Source: Nocardioides panacisoli (lineage in GTDB: Bacteria; Actinomycetota; Actinomycetes; Propionibacteriales; Nocardioidaceae). From it: DNA of 64,000 nt. Location: NCBI RefSeq assembly GCF_019448235.1, contig NZ_CP080409.1:992001-1056000 (forward strand). The letters run 5' to 3'. Shown here in pieces: positions 1-9,563 of the stretch; within the stretch, counting starts at the first letter, position 1; every line of letters begins with the position of its first letter. Below the pieces are notes generated by a model. That model was not told where the DNA came from and made no database searches. It saw only the letters and a program-made list of their open reading frames with translations. Made by a program: the position numbers and the translations under genes.

Positions 1-543
1 TTCACCGACTGCCGGGTGCCCAAGGAGAACCTGCTGGGCGATCCCGAGATCGACACCAGCAAGGGCTTCGCCGGTGCCATGGCGACCTTCGACAACACCC
101 GTCCGCTGGTCGCCGCCATGGCGATCGGCTGCGCCCGGGCGTCGCTGGACCTCACCCGCGACCTGCTCGCCCGAGCCGGTGTCGAGGTGGACTACGACCA
201 GCCCGCCATGCTCCAGAGCGCTGCCGCGGCACGGTTCCTGCAGCTGGAGTCGGACTGGGAGGGTGCGCGCCTGCTGACCCTCCAGGCCGCGTGGATGGCC
301 GACAACCGCAAGCCCAACTCGCTCGAGGCCTCCATGGCGAAGGCCAAGGCGGGACGGGTCGGCTCCGACGTGACGCTCAGCTGTGTCGAGCTGTGCGCGT
401 CGGTGGGCTACAGCGAGGACGAGCTGCTGGAGAAGTGGGCCCGTGACTCCAAGATCCTCGACATCTTCGAGGGCACCCAGCAGATCCAGCAGCTCATCGT
501 GGCGCGCCGGGTCCTCGGGCTGTCCAGCGCTGAGCTGAAGTGA
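1..543 (+). CDS. Acyl-CoA dehydrogenase, C-terminal part (5' end outside window)
   Basis: The reading frame is open from base 1, so the start lies upstream and only about 180 C-terminal residues are seen. They match the C-terminal helical domain of FAD-dependent acyl-CoA dehydrogenases, which oxidise acyl-CoA to enoyl-CoA in fatty-acid or amino-acid breakdown. Support comes from a conserved segment near the end, KILDIFEGTQQIQQLIVAR, and a preceding helix rich in Ala. In this family the EGT stretch contacts FAD and the partner subunit. Substrate chain length cannot be told from this part. The last 50 bases overlap the 3' end of the convergent galactokinase gene. The family is clear; the substrate is not known. 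Confidence 0.9.
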   Translation, partial: FTDCRVPKENLLGDPEIDTSKGFAGAMATFDNTRPLVAAMAIGCARASLDLTRDLLARAGVEVDYDQPAMLQSAAAARFLQLESDWEGARLLTLQAAWMADNRKPNSLEASMAKAKAGRVGSDVTLSCVELCASVGYSEDELLEKWARDSKILDIFEGTQQIQQLIVARRVLGLSSAELK

Positions 544-1630
544 CCGAGGCTCCCGCTGCCGGTGTCACCTCGTGGTGGCCCGGTGGCGGGAGGTCCGCGG
601 CAGCGAAGGCCGCGTCGACGGCGTCCCGGACGTCGGCGGCGCGGTCTCGTGGCGTCAGGGCGACGGCGGAGCCCCCGAAGCCACCGCCGACCAGACGGGC
701 ACCCAGGGCGCCTGCGGTGAGGGCGCTGTCGACGGCGAGGTCCAACGCGCTCGTCGAGGCGGCGAAGTCGTCGCGCAGCGAGCGGTGGGATGCGGTCAGG
801 GCCGCACCGACGGCGGTCCAGTCCGCGTCCTCGAGCGCGACGAGGACGGCGTCGACCCGCTCCTCCTCGGTGACCACGTGGCGGGCGCGCGCCCGCAACA
901 CCGGGTCGGCGATGTCGGCGAGGTCCGCGGCGGTGGCGCCACGCAGCTGCGGGCGCCCCAGCGCGTCGGCAGCGGCCGCGCACTCACGCCGCCGGTCGGC
1001 GTACCCCTCCTCGGTGGCGAGGTCGTGGGCGTGCCCGGTGTCGATGACCTGCAGCGTCAGCCCGGCGTCGGCCGGGGCGAGCGGCACGGAGCGTCGCGAC
1101 CCGTCGCCGAAGTCGAGCAGGAGTGCGTGACCGGCCGAACCGCGCATGGCGACCGCCTGGTCCATGCCACCGGTGGGCGCGCCGACGAACTCGGTCTCGG
1201 CCCGGTGGCACGCGGCGGCGAGACGGTCGCGTGTCGCATCGTCGACCAGGCCGCCCCGGAGTCCGGCCACGGCGGTGGCCACCGCACAGCCCAGGGCCGC
1301 CGAGCTCGCGAGTCCGGCCCCGGGCGGGACGGCGCCGTCGATGGCCACGTCCATCCCCGGCACCGGCCAGCCGTCCTCGGCGAGCGCCCACAGCACCCCG
1401 AGCGGGTGGGCACTCCAGTCGCGGCGTACACCGGGCCGCAGGTCGCCGAACTCCACGGTCACCGCGGCGCCCGCCTGCACGCTGCGCACCGTGACCCGGG
1501 GACTGGGTCGGGGGCGGAGCACCACCGTGGTCCGCAGGTCGATCGCGAAGGGCAGGCACCGCCCGCCGTTGTAGTCGGTGTGCTCCCCGATCAGGTTGAC
1601 CCGTCCGGGGGCGCTCGCCTCGATCACCAC
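494..1630 (-). CDS. galK: Galactokinase (GHMP kinase)
   Basis: Phosphorylates galactose to galactose-1-phosphate with ATP, the first Leloir-pathway step. The 378 residues show the galactokinase signature PGRVNLIGEHTDYNGG near the N-terminus, the GHMP ATP-binding loop PPGAGLASSAAL at about residue 120, and the third GHMP motif GGGFGGSAVAL near the C-terminus. I chose GTG at 1630 because a CAGGAT box ends 6 bases upstream; an in-frame GTG at 1654 would add 8 residues. galT and galE are not in the window, so it may be a single-gene unit. Its 3' end runs 50 bases into the acyl-CoA dehydrogenase gene on the other strand. A related GHMP sugar kinase cannot be fully excluded, but the N-terminal signature favours galactokinase. 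Confidence 0.88.
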   Translation of the reverse strand: MVIEASAPGRVNLIGEHTDYNGGRCLPFAIDLRTTVVLRPRPSPRVTVRSVQAGAAVTVEFGDLRPGVRRDWSAHPLGVLWALAEDGWPVPGMDVAIDGAVPPGAGLASSAALGCAVATAVAGLRGGLVDDATRDRLAAACHRAETEFVGAPTGGMDQAVAMRGSAGHALLLDFGDGSRRSVPLAPADAGLTLQVIDTGHAHDLATEEGYADRRRECAAAADALGRPQLRGATAADLADIADPVLRARARHVVTEEERVDAVLVALEDADWTAVGAALTASHRSLRDDFAASTSALDLAVDSALTAGALGARLVGGGFGGSAVALTPRDRAADVRDAVDAAFAAADLPPPGHHEVTPAAGASVTSAQRWTARGPGAPR

Positions 1631-1636
1631 GGCCCC

Positions 1637-1642
1637 ATCCTG
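1637..1642 (-). promoter_or_regulatory. -10 box of galK, leaderless
   Basis: CAGGAT on the minus strand ends 6 nt before the galK GTG. It lies back to back with the guaB1 -10 box, so the two divergent promoters share about 40 bp. Confidence 0.5.
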
Positions 1643-1643
1643 A

Positions 1644-3107
<1,464 letters not shown>

Positions 3108-3119
3108 ACCAGCGGCGAC

Positions 3120-3722
3120 TCAACGGCTGCTGGAGGCGCGACGTCCCTTCGTGATGCCGACGAAGTCCTGGTGGAGGTCGCTGTCGTCCTCGCGGCGCCA
3201 GAGGAGCCCGACGTCGGTCGTGGGCAGGTCGGTCACGACGCGGTGGACGACGTCCTTGCGGTGGTGCAGCCGTGCCACCGACATCGGCAGGACGACGATC
3301 CCGGTGCCGGCGGCCACGGTCGCGACCGCCTCGGCGTCGGTCATCGCGGGGAAGTCGAACTGCTCGGCGGCGGGTCGCCACCCGGAGGGGTGGGGACGGA
3401 CGAGCTGCTCCTCGTCGAGGTCGGCGCAGGTGACCTGCTCGGCCGCGGCGACGAGGTGGTCGCTGGCGGCGACGACCACGGGGAGCTCCTCGTAGAGCAC
3501 CACGCAGTGCAGGTCGTCGCCGACCAGGTCGCTGCGACGGGCGGGGAGCCGCGCCAGGCACAGGTCGGCGTCGCCGGACGCGAGCACCGCACGCGGGGCG
3601 TCCTCGGCGACGGGCGACAGCTCCAGCGGGAGGTCAGGGTGGCGCTCCCGCCACACGCGGGCCCACTTGTCGGGCGTGACGCCGGGCACGAACGCGACCC
3701 GGAACGGGGCGGGTGATGACAT
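3120..3722 (-). CDS. LysR-type substrate-binding domain protein without DNA-binding domain
   Basis: The 200 residues look like the periplasmic-binding-protein-like effector domain of LysR regulators: FRVAFVPGVTPDKWARVW at the start, a strand VVLYEELPVVVAASDHLVAA in the middle, and a GTGIVVLP turn at about residue 145. The roughly 60-residue winged helix-turn-helix that normally precedes this domain is absent. A TAGGCT box 6 nt upstream of the ATG argues against a missed N-terminal exon or truncation. It is divergent from the epoxide hydrolase gene with 47 bp between starts. It could be a stand-alone ligand sensor, a modulator of another LysR protein, or an enzyme of similar fold. Its function is unknown. 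Confidence 0.75.
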   Translation of the reverse strand: MSSPAPFRVAFVPGVTPDKWARVWRERHPDLPLELSPVAEDAPRAVLASGDADLCLARLPARRSDLVGDDLHCVVLYEELPVVVAASDHLVAAAEQVTCADLDEEQLVRPHPSGWRPAAEQFDFPAMTDAEAVATVAAGTGIVVLPMSVARLHHRKDVVHRVVTDLPTTDVGLLWRREDDSDLHQDFVGITKGRRASSSR

Positions 3723-3728
3723 GGCGCC

Positions 3729-3734
3729 AGCCTA
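3729..3734 (-). promoter_or_regulatory. -10 box of the LysR-domain gene, leaderless
   Basis: TAGGCT, then GGCGCC, then ATG on the minus strand; no Shine-Dalgarno sequence is present. Confidence 0.6.
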
Positions 3735-3757
3735 GGAGAGCACCGGGCCCCGCGTGC

Positions 3758-3763
3758 CACACT
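3758..3763 (+). promoter_or_regulatory. -10-like box of the epoxide hydrolase gene
   Basis: CACACT ends 6 nt before the GTG at 3770. It is weaker than the TAGnnT boxes but keeps the A at position 2 and the T at position 6. Confidence 0.4.
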
Positions 3764-3769
3764 GCCCGC

Positions 3770-4756
3770 GTGGACATCACCGGGTGGCAGCACGGCACGG
3801 TCGCGGTCAACGACATCGACCTCCACTACGTCGAGAGCGGCAGTGGACCGCTGGTCCTGCTGGTCCACGGCTTCCCGGAGTCCTGGTACTCCTGGCGCCA
3901 CCAGATCCCGGCGCTCGCCGCGGCGGGCCACCGGGTGGTGGCGATCGACGTACGTGGCTACGGACGTTCCTCGGTGCCGACCGCGGTCGAGGACTACCGG
4001 ATGCTCCGGCACGTCGCCGACAACGTCGCACTCGTCGCGGCGCTGGGGGAGCGCGAGGCGGTGGTCGTGGGGCACGACTGGGGCGCACCGATCGCCTGGG
4101 CGAGCGCGCAGCTGCGGCCCGACGTGTTCACCGCCGTCGCCGGGCTGTCGGTGCCGTTCGCTCCCTCCGGCCCGACCCGGCCCAGCGACGCGTTCGAGGA
4201 CATGGGCGGCGAGGAGGAGTTCTACATCGCCTACTTCCAGCAGCCGGGGCGGGCGGAGGCCGAGATCTCCGACGACGTACGCCGGTGGCTGCGCGGCATC
4301 TACTGGTCGATCTCGGGGGAGGGGATGGCCGAGCAGCTGGCGGCCGGCGGACCGGTCGTGGGCACCATCGCGCCGGGTGGCCGGATGGACGACCGGTTCA
4401 CCCATCCAGAACGGATGCCGGACTGGCTGACCGAGGAGGACCTCGACTTCTACGTGGCCGAGTTCTCGCGCTCCGGGTTCACCGGCGCGCTGCACCGCTA
4501 CCGCAACGTGGACCGGGACTGGGAGGACCTCGCGGTCTGGGGGCACGCGCCGATCCGGGTCCCGTCGCTGTTCATCGGTGGCGAGCTGGACGGTCCGGTG
4601 ATGTGGGGCCAGCGTGCGATGGCGCGCTTCGACCGCACGTTGCCCGACCTGCGCGGGTGCCACGTGCTGCCCGGGTGCGGGCACTGGGTCCAGCAGGAGC
4701 GTCCTGCGGAGGTCAACGAGCTGCTGCTCGGGTTCCTCGCCGAGGTGCGGTCCTGA
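3770..4756 (+). CDS. Alpha/beta hydrolase, epoxide hydrolase-like
   Basis: The 328-residue protein has the epoxide-hydrolase pattern: oxyanion motif HGFPESW near residue 30, the RGYGRSS loop, the nucleophile elbow GHDWG with an Asp nucleophile near residue 105, and the C-terminal His in GCGHWVQQE. An Asp rather than Ser nucleophile marks enzymes that form an alkyl ester on epoxides or C-halogen bonds; the HGFPESW and cap sequence favour an epoxide hydrolase over a haloalkane dehalogenase. The GTG at 3770 fits the upstream box and the natural first beta strand; an in-frame ATG at 3713 would overlap the divergent gene. The real substrate is unknown. Confidence 0.85.
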   Translation: MDITGWQHGTVAVNDIDLHYVESGSGPLVLLVHGFPESWYSWRHQIPALAAAGHRVVAIDVRGYGRSSVPTAVEDYRMLRHVADNVALVAALGEREAVVVGHDWGAPIAWASAQLRPDVFTAVAGLSVPFAPSGPTRPSDAFEDMGGEEEFYIAYFQQPGRAEAEISDDVRRWLRGIYWSISGEGMAEQLAAGGPVVGTIAPGGRMDDRFTHPERMPDWLTEEDLDFYVAEFSRSGFTGALHRYRNVDRDWEDLAVWGHAPIRVPSLFIGGELDGPVMWGQRAMARFDRTLPDLRGCHVLPGCGHWVQQERPAEVNELLLGFLAEVRS

Positions 4757-4771
4757 GACGCCGAGGGCCGC

Positions 4772-4807
4772 AAAAAGCACGGAACCCCAGGTCAGACCTG
4801 GGGTTCC
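4772..4807 (-). terminator. Rho-independent terminator of tRNA-Leu
   Basis: A perfect 12-bp stem (4781-4792 with 4796-4807) with a 3-base loop is followed on the minus strand by GTGC and TTTTT. It starts 6 bases past the tRNA 3' end. The T tract lies only on the minus-strand side, so it terminates the tRNA and not the upstream plus-strand hydrolase gene. Confidence 0.88.
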
Positions 4808-4812
4808 TCACG

Positions 4813-4899
4813 TGCGCGAGGGGGGACTTGAACCCCCACGACCAGTAATAGGTCACTAGCACCTCAAGCTAGCGCGTCTGCCAATTCCGCCACCCGCGC
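4813..4899 (-). tRNA. tRNA-Leu (anticodon GAG)
   Basis: The 87-nt minus-strand gene folds fully. The acceptor stem GCGCGGG pairs with CTCGCGC (one G-T pair). The D arm has GGAATTGGCAGAC, and the anticodon stem CTAGC/GCTAG encloses loop TTGAGGT with anticodon GAG. The long class II variable arm has stem GACC/GGTC, and the T arm is GGGGG-TTCAAGT-CCCCC. The discriminator base is A, as required for leucine. No CCA is encoded. It reads CUC and CUU codons. Confidence 0.96.
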
Positions 4900-4909
4900 G
4901 TGCCCGAGA

Positions 4910-4915
4910 ACACTA
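4910..4915 (-). promoter_or_regulatory. -10 box of tRNA-Leu
   Basis: TAGTGT on the minus strand lies 10 nt before the mature 5' end, which predicts a very short leader. I do not see a clear -35. Confidence 0.5.
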
Positions 4916-4951
4916 GCAAAGGGGCTGCGGGAGGTCGGAATCGGGAGCGGC

Positions 4952-4957
4952 TAGCGT
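4952..4957 (+). promoter_or_regulatory. -10 box of the BVMO gene, leaderless
   Basis: TAGCGT, 6 nt spacer TCGGTC, then ATG; no Shine-Dalgarno. Confidence 0.55.
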
Positions 4958-4963
4958 TCGGTC

Positions 4964-6418
4964 ATGGCTCCCACGCAGCAACCCCGTGTCCTCGTGATCG
5001 GCGCCGGCTTCGGCGGACTGGCCACGGCCCGCGAACTCCTCGCCGCGGGCCACCGCGACGTCACCGTCCTCGAGCGGGCCGACGACGTCGGTGGCGTGTG
5101 GCGCGACAACACCTACCCGGACGCGGCCTGCGACGTGCCGTCGACGCTGTACTCCTGGTCCTGGGCGCCCAAGCACGACTGGAGCCACCGCTACGCCAAG
5201 CAGCCGGAGATCCTGGACTACATCCGCACCGAGGCCGACCGGGCCGGCCTGCGCGACCTCGTGCGCACCCGCAGCGAGGTCGCCGCGGTCAGCTGGGACG
5301 ACACCGAGCGTCACTGGGTCGTGACCCTGACCGACGGGACGGACCTGGTGGCCGACGTGGTGGTGTCGGCGGTCGGGCAGCTGTCCCGGCCCGCGGTGCC
5401 CGCCATCCCCGGACTGGACGACTTCGCCGGCCCGTCCTTCCACTCGGCCCGGTGGGACCACACGGTCCCGCTGCGCGGCAAGCGGATCGGCGTGATCGGC
5501 ACCGGCGCGAGCGCGATCCAGTTCGTCCCCGGGATCGTGGACGACGTCGCTGCCATCACCGTCTTCCAGCGGTCGGCGCCCTACGTCGTCCCCAAGCCCG
5601 ACCGTGCCTACCGGCCCTGGCACACGACGCTGTTCACCCGCGCGCCGGGCATCCACCACGTCGTACGCCGCGGCGTGTTCCACCTCAGCGAGCAGCTCAA
5701 CAAGACCCTCGACGACGACGGCCGGCTGGCGAGCGGCCTGCGGCGTGCCTGGCAGGCCCAGCTGCGGCGCCAGGTCAAGGATCCCGCACTGCGGGCCAAG
5801 CTCGTGCCCGACTACCCGCTGGGCTGCAAGCGACTGCTCTTCAGCAACGACTGGTACCCCGCACTCGCCCGGGAGCACGTCGAGGTCGTCACCGAGGACG
5901 TCACCGCCGTCGAGGGGGCCGGTGTCCGCACCGGCGACGGCACGCTCCACGAGTGCGACGTGCTGATCCTCGGCACCGGCTTCGCGGCCACCGACTTCCT
6001 GGCGCCGATGGAGGTGACCGGTCGCGGGGGTCGACGCCTCGACGACGCCTGGGACGGTGGCGCGCGCGCCCACCTGGGCATGACGGTCCCCGGCTTCCCG
6101 AACTTCTTCTGCGTCTACGGTCCCAACACCAACCTCGGCGGCAGCTCCATCATCGGCATGCTCGAGGCGCAGGCGGGCTACATCCGCCAGGCCGTGGACG
6201 TCCTCGCCGCCCGCGCCCGCACCGTCGAGGTGCGTCCCGAGGTCGCCGACGGGTTCGACTCCGAGGTGCAGGGCCGGCTGGCCCGCAGCGTGTGGGCCGG
6301 CTGCACCAGCTGGTACACCTCGGCCAGTGGGCGGGTGACCACCAACTGGCCCGGACCGGTGGCGGAGTACCAGCGCCGCACGGCCACCTTCGCCGCGGAC
6401 GAGTACGCCGTCGACTGA
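4964..6418 (+). CDS. Flavin-dependent Baeyer-Villiger-type monooxygenase
   Basis: A 484-residue FAD/NADPH enzyme that would insert one oxygen of O2 into a ketone or oxidise a heteroatom. The N-terminal Rossmann motif GAGFGG (about residue 13) binds FAD and a second one, GVIGTGASA (about residue 180), binds NADPH. Between them lies a perfect Baeyer-Villiger fingerprint FAGPSFHSARW (FxGxxxHxxxW). The C-terminal part has the ILGTGFAATDFLAPM strand typical of these enzymes. No clear operon partner is seen; the next gene is convergent. The class is firm; the substrate is unknown. Confidence 0.9.
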   Translation: MAPTQQPRVLVIGAGFGGLATARELLAAGHRDVTVLERADDVGGVWRDNTYPDAACDVPSTLYSWSWAPKHDWSHRYAKQPEILDYIRTEADRAGLRDLVRTRSEVAAVSWDDTERHWVVTLTDGTDLVADVVVSAVGQLSRPAVPAIPGLDDFAGPSFHSARWDHTVPLRGKRIGVIGTGASAIQFVPGIVDDVAAITVFQRSAPYVVPKPDRAYRPWHTTLFTRAPGIHHVVRRGVFHLSEQLNKTLDDDGRLASGLRRAWQAQLRRQVKDPALRAKLVPDYPLGCKRLLFSNDWYPALAREHVEVVTEDVTAVEGAGVRTGDGTLHECDVLILGTGFAATDFLAPMEVTGRGGRRLDDAWDGGARAHLGMTVPGFPNFFCVYGPNTNLGGSSIIGMLEAQAGYIRQAVDVLAARARTVEVRPEVADGFDSEVQGRLARSVWAGCTSWYTSASGRVTTNWPGPVAEYQRRTATFAADEYAVD

Positions 6419-6436
6419 TCCGGGCGGTGGCGTCCG

Positions 6437-7939
6437 TCAGCCGGCCGCCCGCAGCGTCGCGGCGATCACCGTCCGGGTCTCGGCGGGGTCGATGACGTCG
6501 TCGATCTCGAAGACCCGGGCAGCGTTGAGGGCCTTGGCGTGCTCCCGCAGCCCGGCAGTGTGGTCGGCCACCGCTGCCTCGCGCTCGGCCTCGGGGAGCG
6601 CCTCGAGCTCCTTGGCCATGGCGAGTCGTACGGCGCCCTCCAGCCCCATGGCGCCCAGGTGGGCGCCCGGCCAGGCCACCGTGAGCAGCGGCTGGTGGGT
6701 GCTGCCGCCCAGCATCGCCTGCGCGCCCAGGCCGTAGCCGCGCCGCAGCACCACGCCGACCAGCGGCACCGTGAGGCGCGCGCCCGCGGTGACGAAGCGG
6801 GACGCCTCGCCGACCAGGCCGCTGCGCTCGGCCTCGGGGCCGACCATGAAGCCCGGGGTGTCGACGAGTGACACCACCGGGACGCCCCACGACTGGCACA
6901 GGTCCAAGAAGTCGGCTCCCTTGCCCGAGGCCGCGGTGGTGAGTGCGCCGGCGACGTGCGTGGACTGGTTGGCGAGGATGCCCACCGGGCGCCCGTCGAT
7001 GCGTCCCAGCGCCGTCACCAGTTCCGGCGCCCACGCCTCTCGTAGCCAGATGACGCTGTCGGTGTCGGCGAGTGTCTCCACGAGGGGCCGCACGTCGAAG
7101 GCCTCCCGGTCGTTGGCCGGCAGCAGGTCACGCAGTGCGTGCTGGTCCGGCGCCGTCCCCGGTCTACTCACCCCGGACGCCAGCGCGAGCAGGTCCCGTG
7201 CGGTCGCCACCGCCTCGACCTCCTCGTCCACGACGACGTCGAGGACGCCGTTCGCTGCCTGTTCGGACGCGGGCCCGATCTCCTCGGGCGCGAAGTCGCC
7301 CAGGCCGCCGCCGGCGATCATGGCCGGTCCGGCCATGCCCAGGTTCGCGTCGGTGGTCGCGATGCGCAGGTCCGCCCCGCCGGCCAGGACGGCGTTGCCG
7401 GCGAAGCAGCGTCCGGACACGATCGCGATCCGGGGGACCACCCCGGCCAGCCGGCCCCACAGGGCGAAGGTCGCCACGTCGAGGGCCGACACCAGCGGGT
7501 AGTCGGTGTCGCCGGGGCGGCCGCCACCGCCCTCGGTGAAGAAGACGGTCGGGAGGCGCATCCGCTCGACGAGGGCGAGCAGCCGGTCCGACTTGTGGTG
7601 GCCGCGCATGCCCTGGGTGCCGGCCATGACCATGTAATCGTAGGACAGCACCGCGCACGGCTGCCCGTCGACGGTCGCCGTACCACCGATGAGGCCGTCG
7701 GCGGGCGTCTCCACCACAAGGTCGGCCAGGTCGCGCCGCTGCTCCTGCGCCGCGGTCGTGAAGCGCCCGTACTCCACGAACGAGCCGGGGTCCACGAGGT
7801 CCGCCAGGTTCTCCCGCGCCGTACGACGGCCTCCCGCGTGCCGGCGTGCCACGCGCTCGGGCCGGGCGGCGTCGGTGGTCAGGAAGCGGCGGGCGAGCAC
7901 CTCGTCGAGCCCCTGCGCGGGCCGGTCGTCATGGGTCAT
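6437..7939 (-). CDS. Acyl-CoA carboxylase beta (carboxyltransferase) subunit
   Basis: A 500-residue member of the PccB/MccB/AccD carboxyltransferase family, which moves a carboxyl group from carboxybiotin to an acyl-CoA. The N-terminal half has the acyl-CoA-binding segment around MVMAGTQGMRGHHKSDR and the oxyanion-hole glycines in EGGGGRPGDTD and GRCFAGNAVLAG. The C-terminal half has VSLVDTPGFMVGPEAERSG and the RRGYGLGAQAMLGG stretch. No biotin carrier or biotin carboxylase gene lies nearby, so it must pair with an alpha subunit encoded elsewhere. The ATG at 7939 has a CAGACT box 7 nt upstream. It is divergent from the M20 peptidase gene. Which acyl-CoA it uses cannot be read from the sequence. 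Confidence 0.88.
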   Translation of the reverse strand: MTHDDRPAQGLDEVLARRFLTTDAARPERVARRHAGGRRTARENLADLVDPGSFVEYGRFTTAAQEQRRDLADLVVETPADGLIGGTATVDGQPCAVLSYDYMVMAGTQGMRGHHKSDRLLALVERMRLPTVFFTEGGGGRPGDTDYPLVSALDVATFALWGRLAGVVPRIAIVSGRCFAGNAVLAGGADLRIATTDANLGMAGPAMIAGGGLGDFAPEEIGPASEQAANGVLDVVVDEEVEAVATARDLLALASGVSRPGTAPDQHALRDLLPANDREAFDVRPLVETLADTDSVIWLREAWAPELVTALGRIDGRPVGILANQSTHVAGALTTAASGKGADFLDLCQSWGVPVVSLVDTPGFMVGPEAERSGLVGEASRFVTAGARLTVPLVGVVLRRGYGLGAQAMLGGSTHQPLLTVAWPGAHLGAMGLEGAVRLAMAKELEALPEAEREAAVADHTAGLREHAKALNAARVFEIDDVIDPAETRTVIAATLRAAG

Positions 7940-7946
7940 GGGCACC

Positions 7947-7952
7947 AGTCTG
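7947..7952 (-). promoter_or_regulatory. -10-like box of the carboxylase gene
   Basis: CAGACT on the minus strand with 7 nt to the ATG. Confidence 0.4.
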
Positions 7953-7984
7953 CCGTCGGGCTGGGCCGCCCGGACGGGGGCTGC

Positions 7985-7990
7985 CAAGAT
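7985..7990 (+). promoter_or_regulatory. -10-like box of the M20 peptidase gene
   Basis: CAAGAT, spacer GGAGGG, then GTG. The GGAGG touches the start codon and so is too close to act as a normal Shine-Dalgarno sequence; a leaderless start is the simpler reading. Confidence 0.45.
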
Positions 7991-7996
7991 GGAGGG

Positions 7997-9319
7997 GTGA
8001 GTGCCACCGACGCGTCCACGCCCGACCCGGCGACCGAGGTCGTCGACATCTGTCGCGACCTGATCCGGATCGACACCTCCAACTACGGACCCGAGGAGGG
8101 GCCGGGGGAGCGCAAGGCCGCCGAGCACGTCGCCACCCTGCTCGACGAGGTCGGCATCGAGAGCACGCTCATCGAGGGTGCGCCCGGGCGCACCAACGTG
8201 GTGGCCCACTGGGGCGGGAGTGGTGACCGCTCCGATGCGCTGCTGCTGCACGGGCACCTCGACGTCGTGCCGGCGGCGGCCGAGGACTGGCAGGTCGACC
8301 CGTTCAGTGGCGAGATCACCGACGACGGCTACCTGTGGGGGCGCGGCGCGGTCGACATGAAGGACTTCGACGCGATGCTGCTCGCGACGGTGCGGGCGCG
8401 CCAGCGCGAGGGACGGGTCCCCGAACGCCCCGTCGTGCTGTGCTTCACCGCCGACGAGGAGGCCGGCGGCCACATCGGCGGCGAGGTGCTCGTCCGGGAC
8501 CACGCCGAGCTGTTCGAGGGCTGCACGGAGGCCATCGGCGAGGTCGGTGGGTTCAGCACCACGGTCCGCGACCGGCGGGTCTACCTCATCGAGGCCGCCG
8601 AGAAGGGCATGGCGTGGCTGCGGCTGACGGCCCGCGGCCGGGCCGGCCACGGGTCGATGATCAACCCCGACAACGCGATCACCTCGCTGTCCGGCGCCGT
8701 CGCGCGGATCGGGGCACACGAGTGGCCCCTGCGCCTCACGCCGACGATGCGCACGCTGCTCGCGGCGATCGGCGAGCTCGCCGGCACCGAGGCCACGCCG
8801 GAGAACGCCGCGGACCTGATCGAGGAGTTCGGGCCCGCGGCCCGGATGCTCGGCGCGGTCATCCGCAACACCGCGAACCCGACCATGCTCGACGGCGGCT
8901 ACAAGCTCAACGTCATCCCGACCGAGGCGTCGGCCTGCATCGACGGACGGTTCGTGCCGGGGGCGGAGGAGGAGTTCTTCGCCACGCTGGCCGAGCTGTG
9001 CGGCGAGGACGTCGAGATCGAGGCGATCTCGCACCAGCAGCCCTGGGAGTCCCCCTACGAGGGCAGGATCGTCGATGCGATGACCGCCAGCCTGCTCGCC
9101 GAGGACCCCGACGCCGTGGTGGCTCCCTACCTGATGAGCGGCGGCACGGACGCCAAGCACTTCCGCAAGCTGGGCATGTCCAGCTTCGGGTTCGCCCCGC
9201 TGCGGCTCCCGGCCGACCTGGACTTCACCGCCCTCTTCCACGGTGTCGACGAGCGGGTGCCGGTCGACGCCCTACAGTTCGGGCAGCGGGTCTTCGACCG
9301 GTTCCTCGACCAGGTCTGA
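7997..9319 (+). CDS. M20/M25/M40-family metallopeptidase (dinuclear zinc)
   Basis: A 440-residue cytosolic zinc hydrolase related to carboxypeptidase G2, ArgE and DapE. Metal ligands are visible in order: HGHLDVVP (His and Asp) near residue 84, GRGAVDMKD (bridging Asp), ADEEAGG (catalytic Glu and a Glu ligand) and GGTDAKHFRKLG (C-terminal His). The dimerisation or lid insert occupies about residues 205-330. The same gene, DUF5703, aldo/keto reductase and uppP order is, as far as I recall, found in other actinobacteria. It likely cleaves an N-acyl amino acid or small peptide, but the substrate is unknown. Confidence 0.88.
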   Translation: MSATDASTPDPATEVVDICRDLIRIDTSNYGPEEGPGERKAAEHVATLLDEVGIESTLIEGAPGRTNVVAHWGGSGDRSDALLLHGHLDVVPAAAEDWQVDPFSGEITDDGYLWGRGAVDMKDFDAMLLATVRARQREGRVPERPVVLCFTADEEAGGHIGGEVLVRDHAELFEGCTEAIGEVGGFSTTVRDRRVYLIEAAEKGMAWLRLTARGRAGHGSMINPDNAITSLSGAVARIGAHEWPLRLTPTMRTLLAAIGELAGTEATPENAADLIEEFGPAARMLGAVIRNTANPTMLDGGYKLNVIPTEASACIDGRFVPGAEEEFFATLAELCGEDVEIEAISHQQPWESPYEGRIVDAMTASLLAEDPDAVVAPYLMSGGTDAKHFRKLGMSSFGFAPLRLPADLDFTALFHGVDERVPVDALQFGQRVFDRFLDQV

Positions 9320-9326
9320 GCCGTGC

Positions 9327-9563
9327 TCAGGCGGTGCGCACCTGCCGGATGATCTTGCGCCGCAGCACCACCCGGCGTACGCCGTCGCTGCCGATCCGGA
9401 CGCGGTCCAGCTCCCACCTGCCGTGCTCGGCCCGTTCGGTGAGCAGCTTGGTCACCACGTTGCGCGAGAAGTCGCGGGGGAAGCTCACGGTCTCGAACTG
9501 CCACTCGACGCCGCGACCCAGGGGCCGGGCGTGGACGGGGCGCAGCTCCGGCCGGCGGCTCAT
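9327..9563 (-). CDS. DUF5703 family small protein
   Basis: A basic 78-residue protein with the DUF5703 pattern: WQFETVSFPRDFSRNVVTKLL, then GRWELDRVRIGSDGVRRVVLRRKIIRQ. It probably forms one compact alpha/beta domain; there is no signal peptide or membrane segment. Its ATG overlaps the aldo/keto reductase stop by 4 bases (ATGA), so the two are translationally coupled. The family has no known function. The repeated Arg/Lys pairs in the last strand suggest nucleic acid or acidic-partner contact, which is only inference. Confidence 0.75.
   Translation of the reverse strand: MSRRPELRPVHARPLGRGVEWQFETVSFPRDFSRNVVTKLLTERAEHGRWELDRVRIGSDGVRRVVLRRKIIRQVRTA

Noticed and set aside
4772..4807. The hairpin as terminator for the plus-strand epoxide hydrolase gene
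   Set aside because: On the plus strand the stem is followed by CACG and no T tract; the T run exists only on the minus side.
7940..9241. Extension of the carboxylase frame to 934 codons
   Set aside because: The extra part is the mirror of the M20 peptidase gene; the -10 box and family length support the start at 7939.
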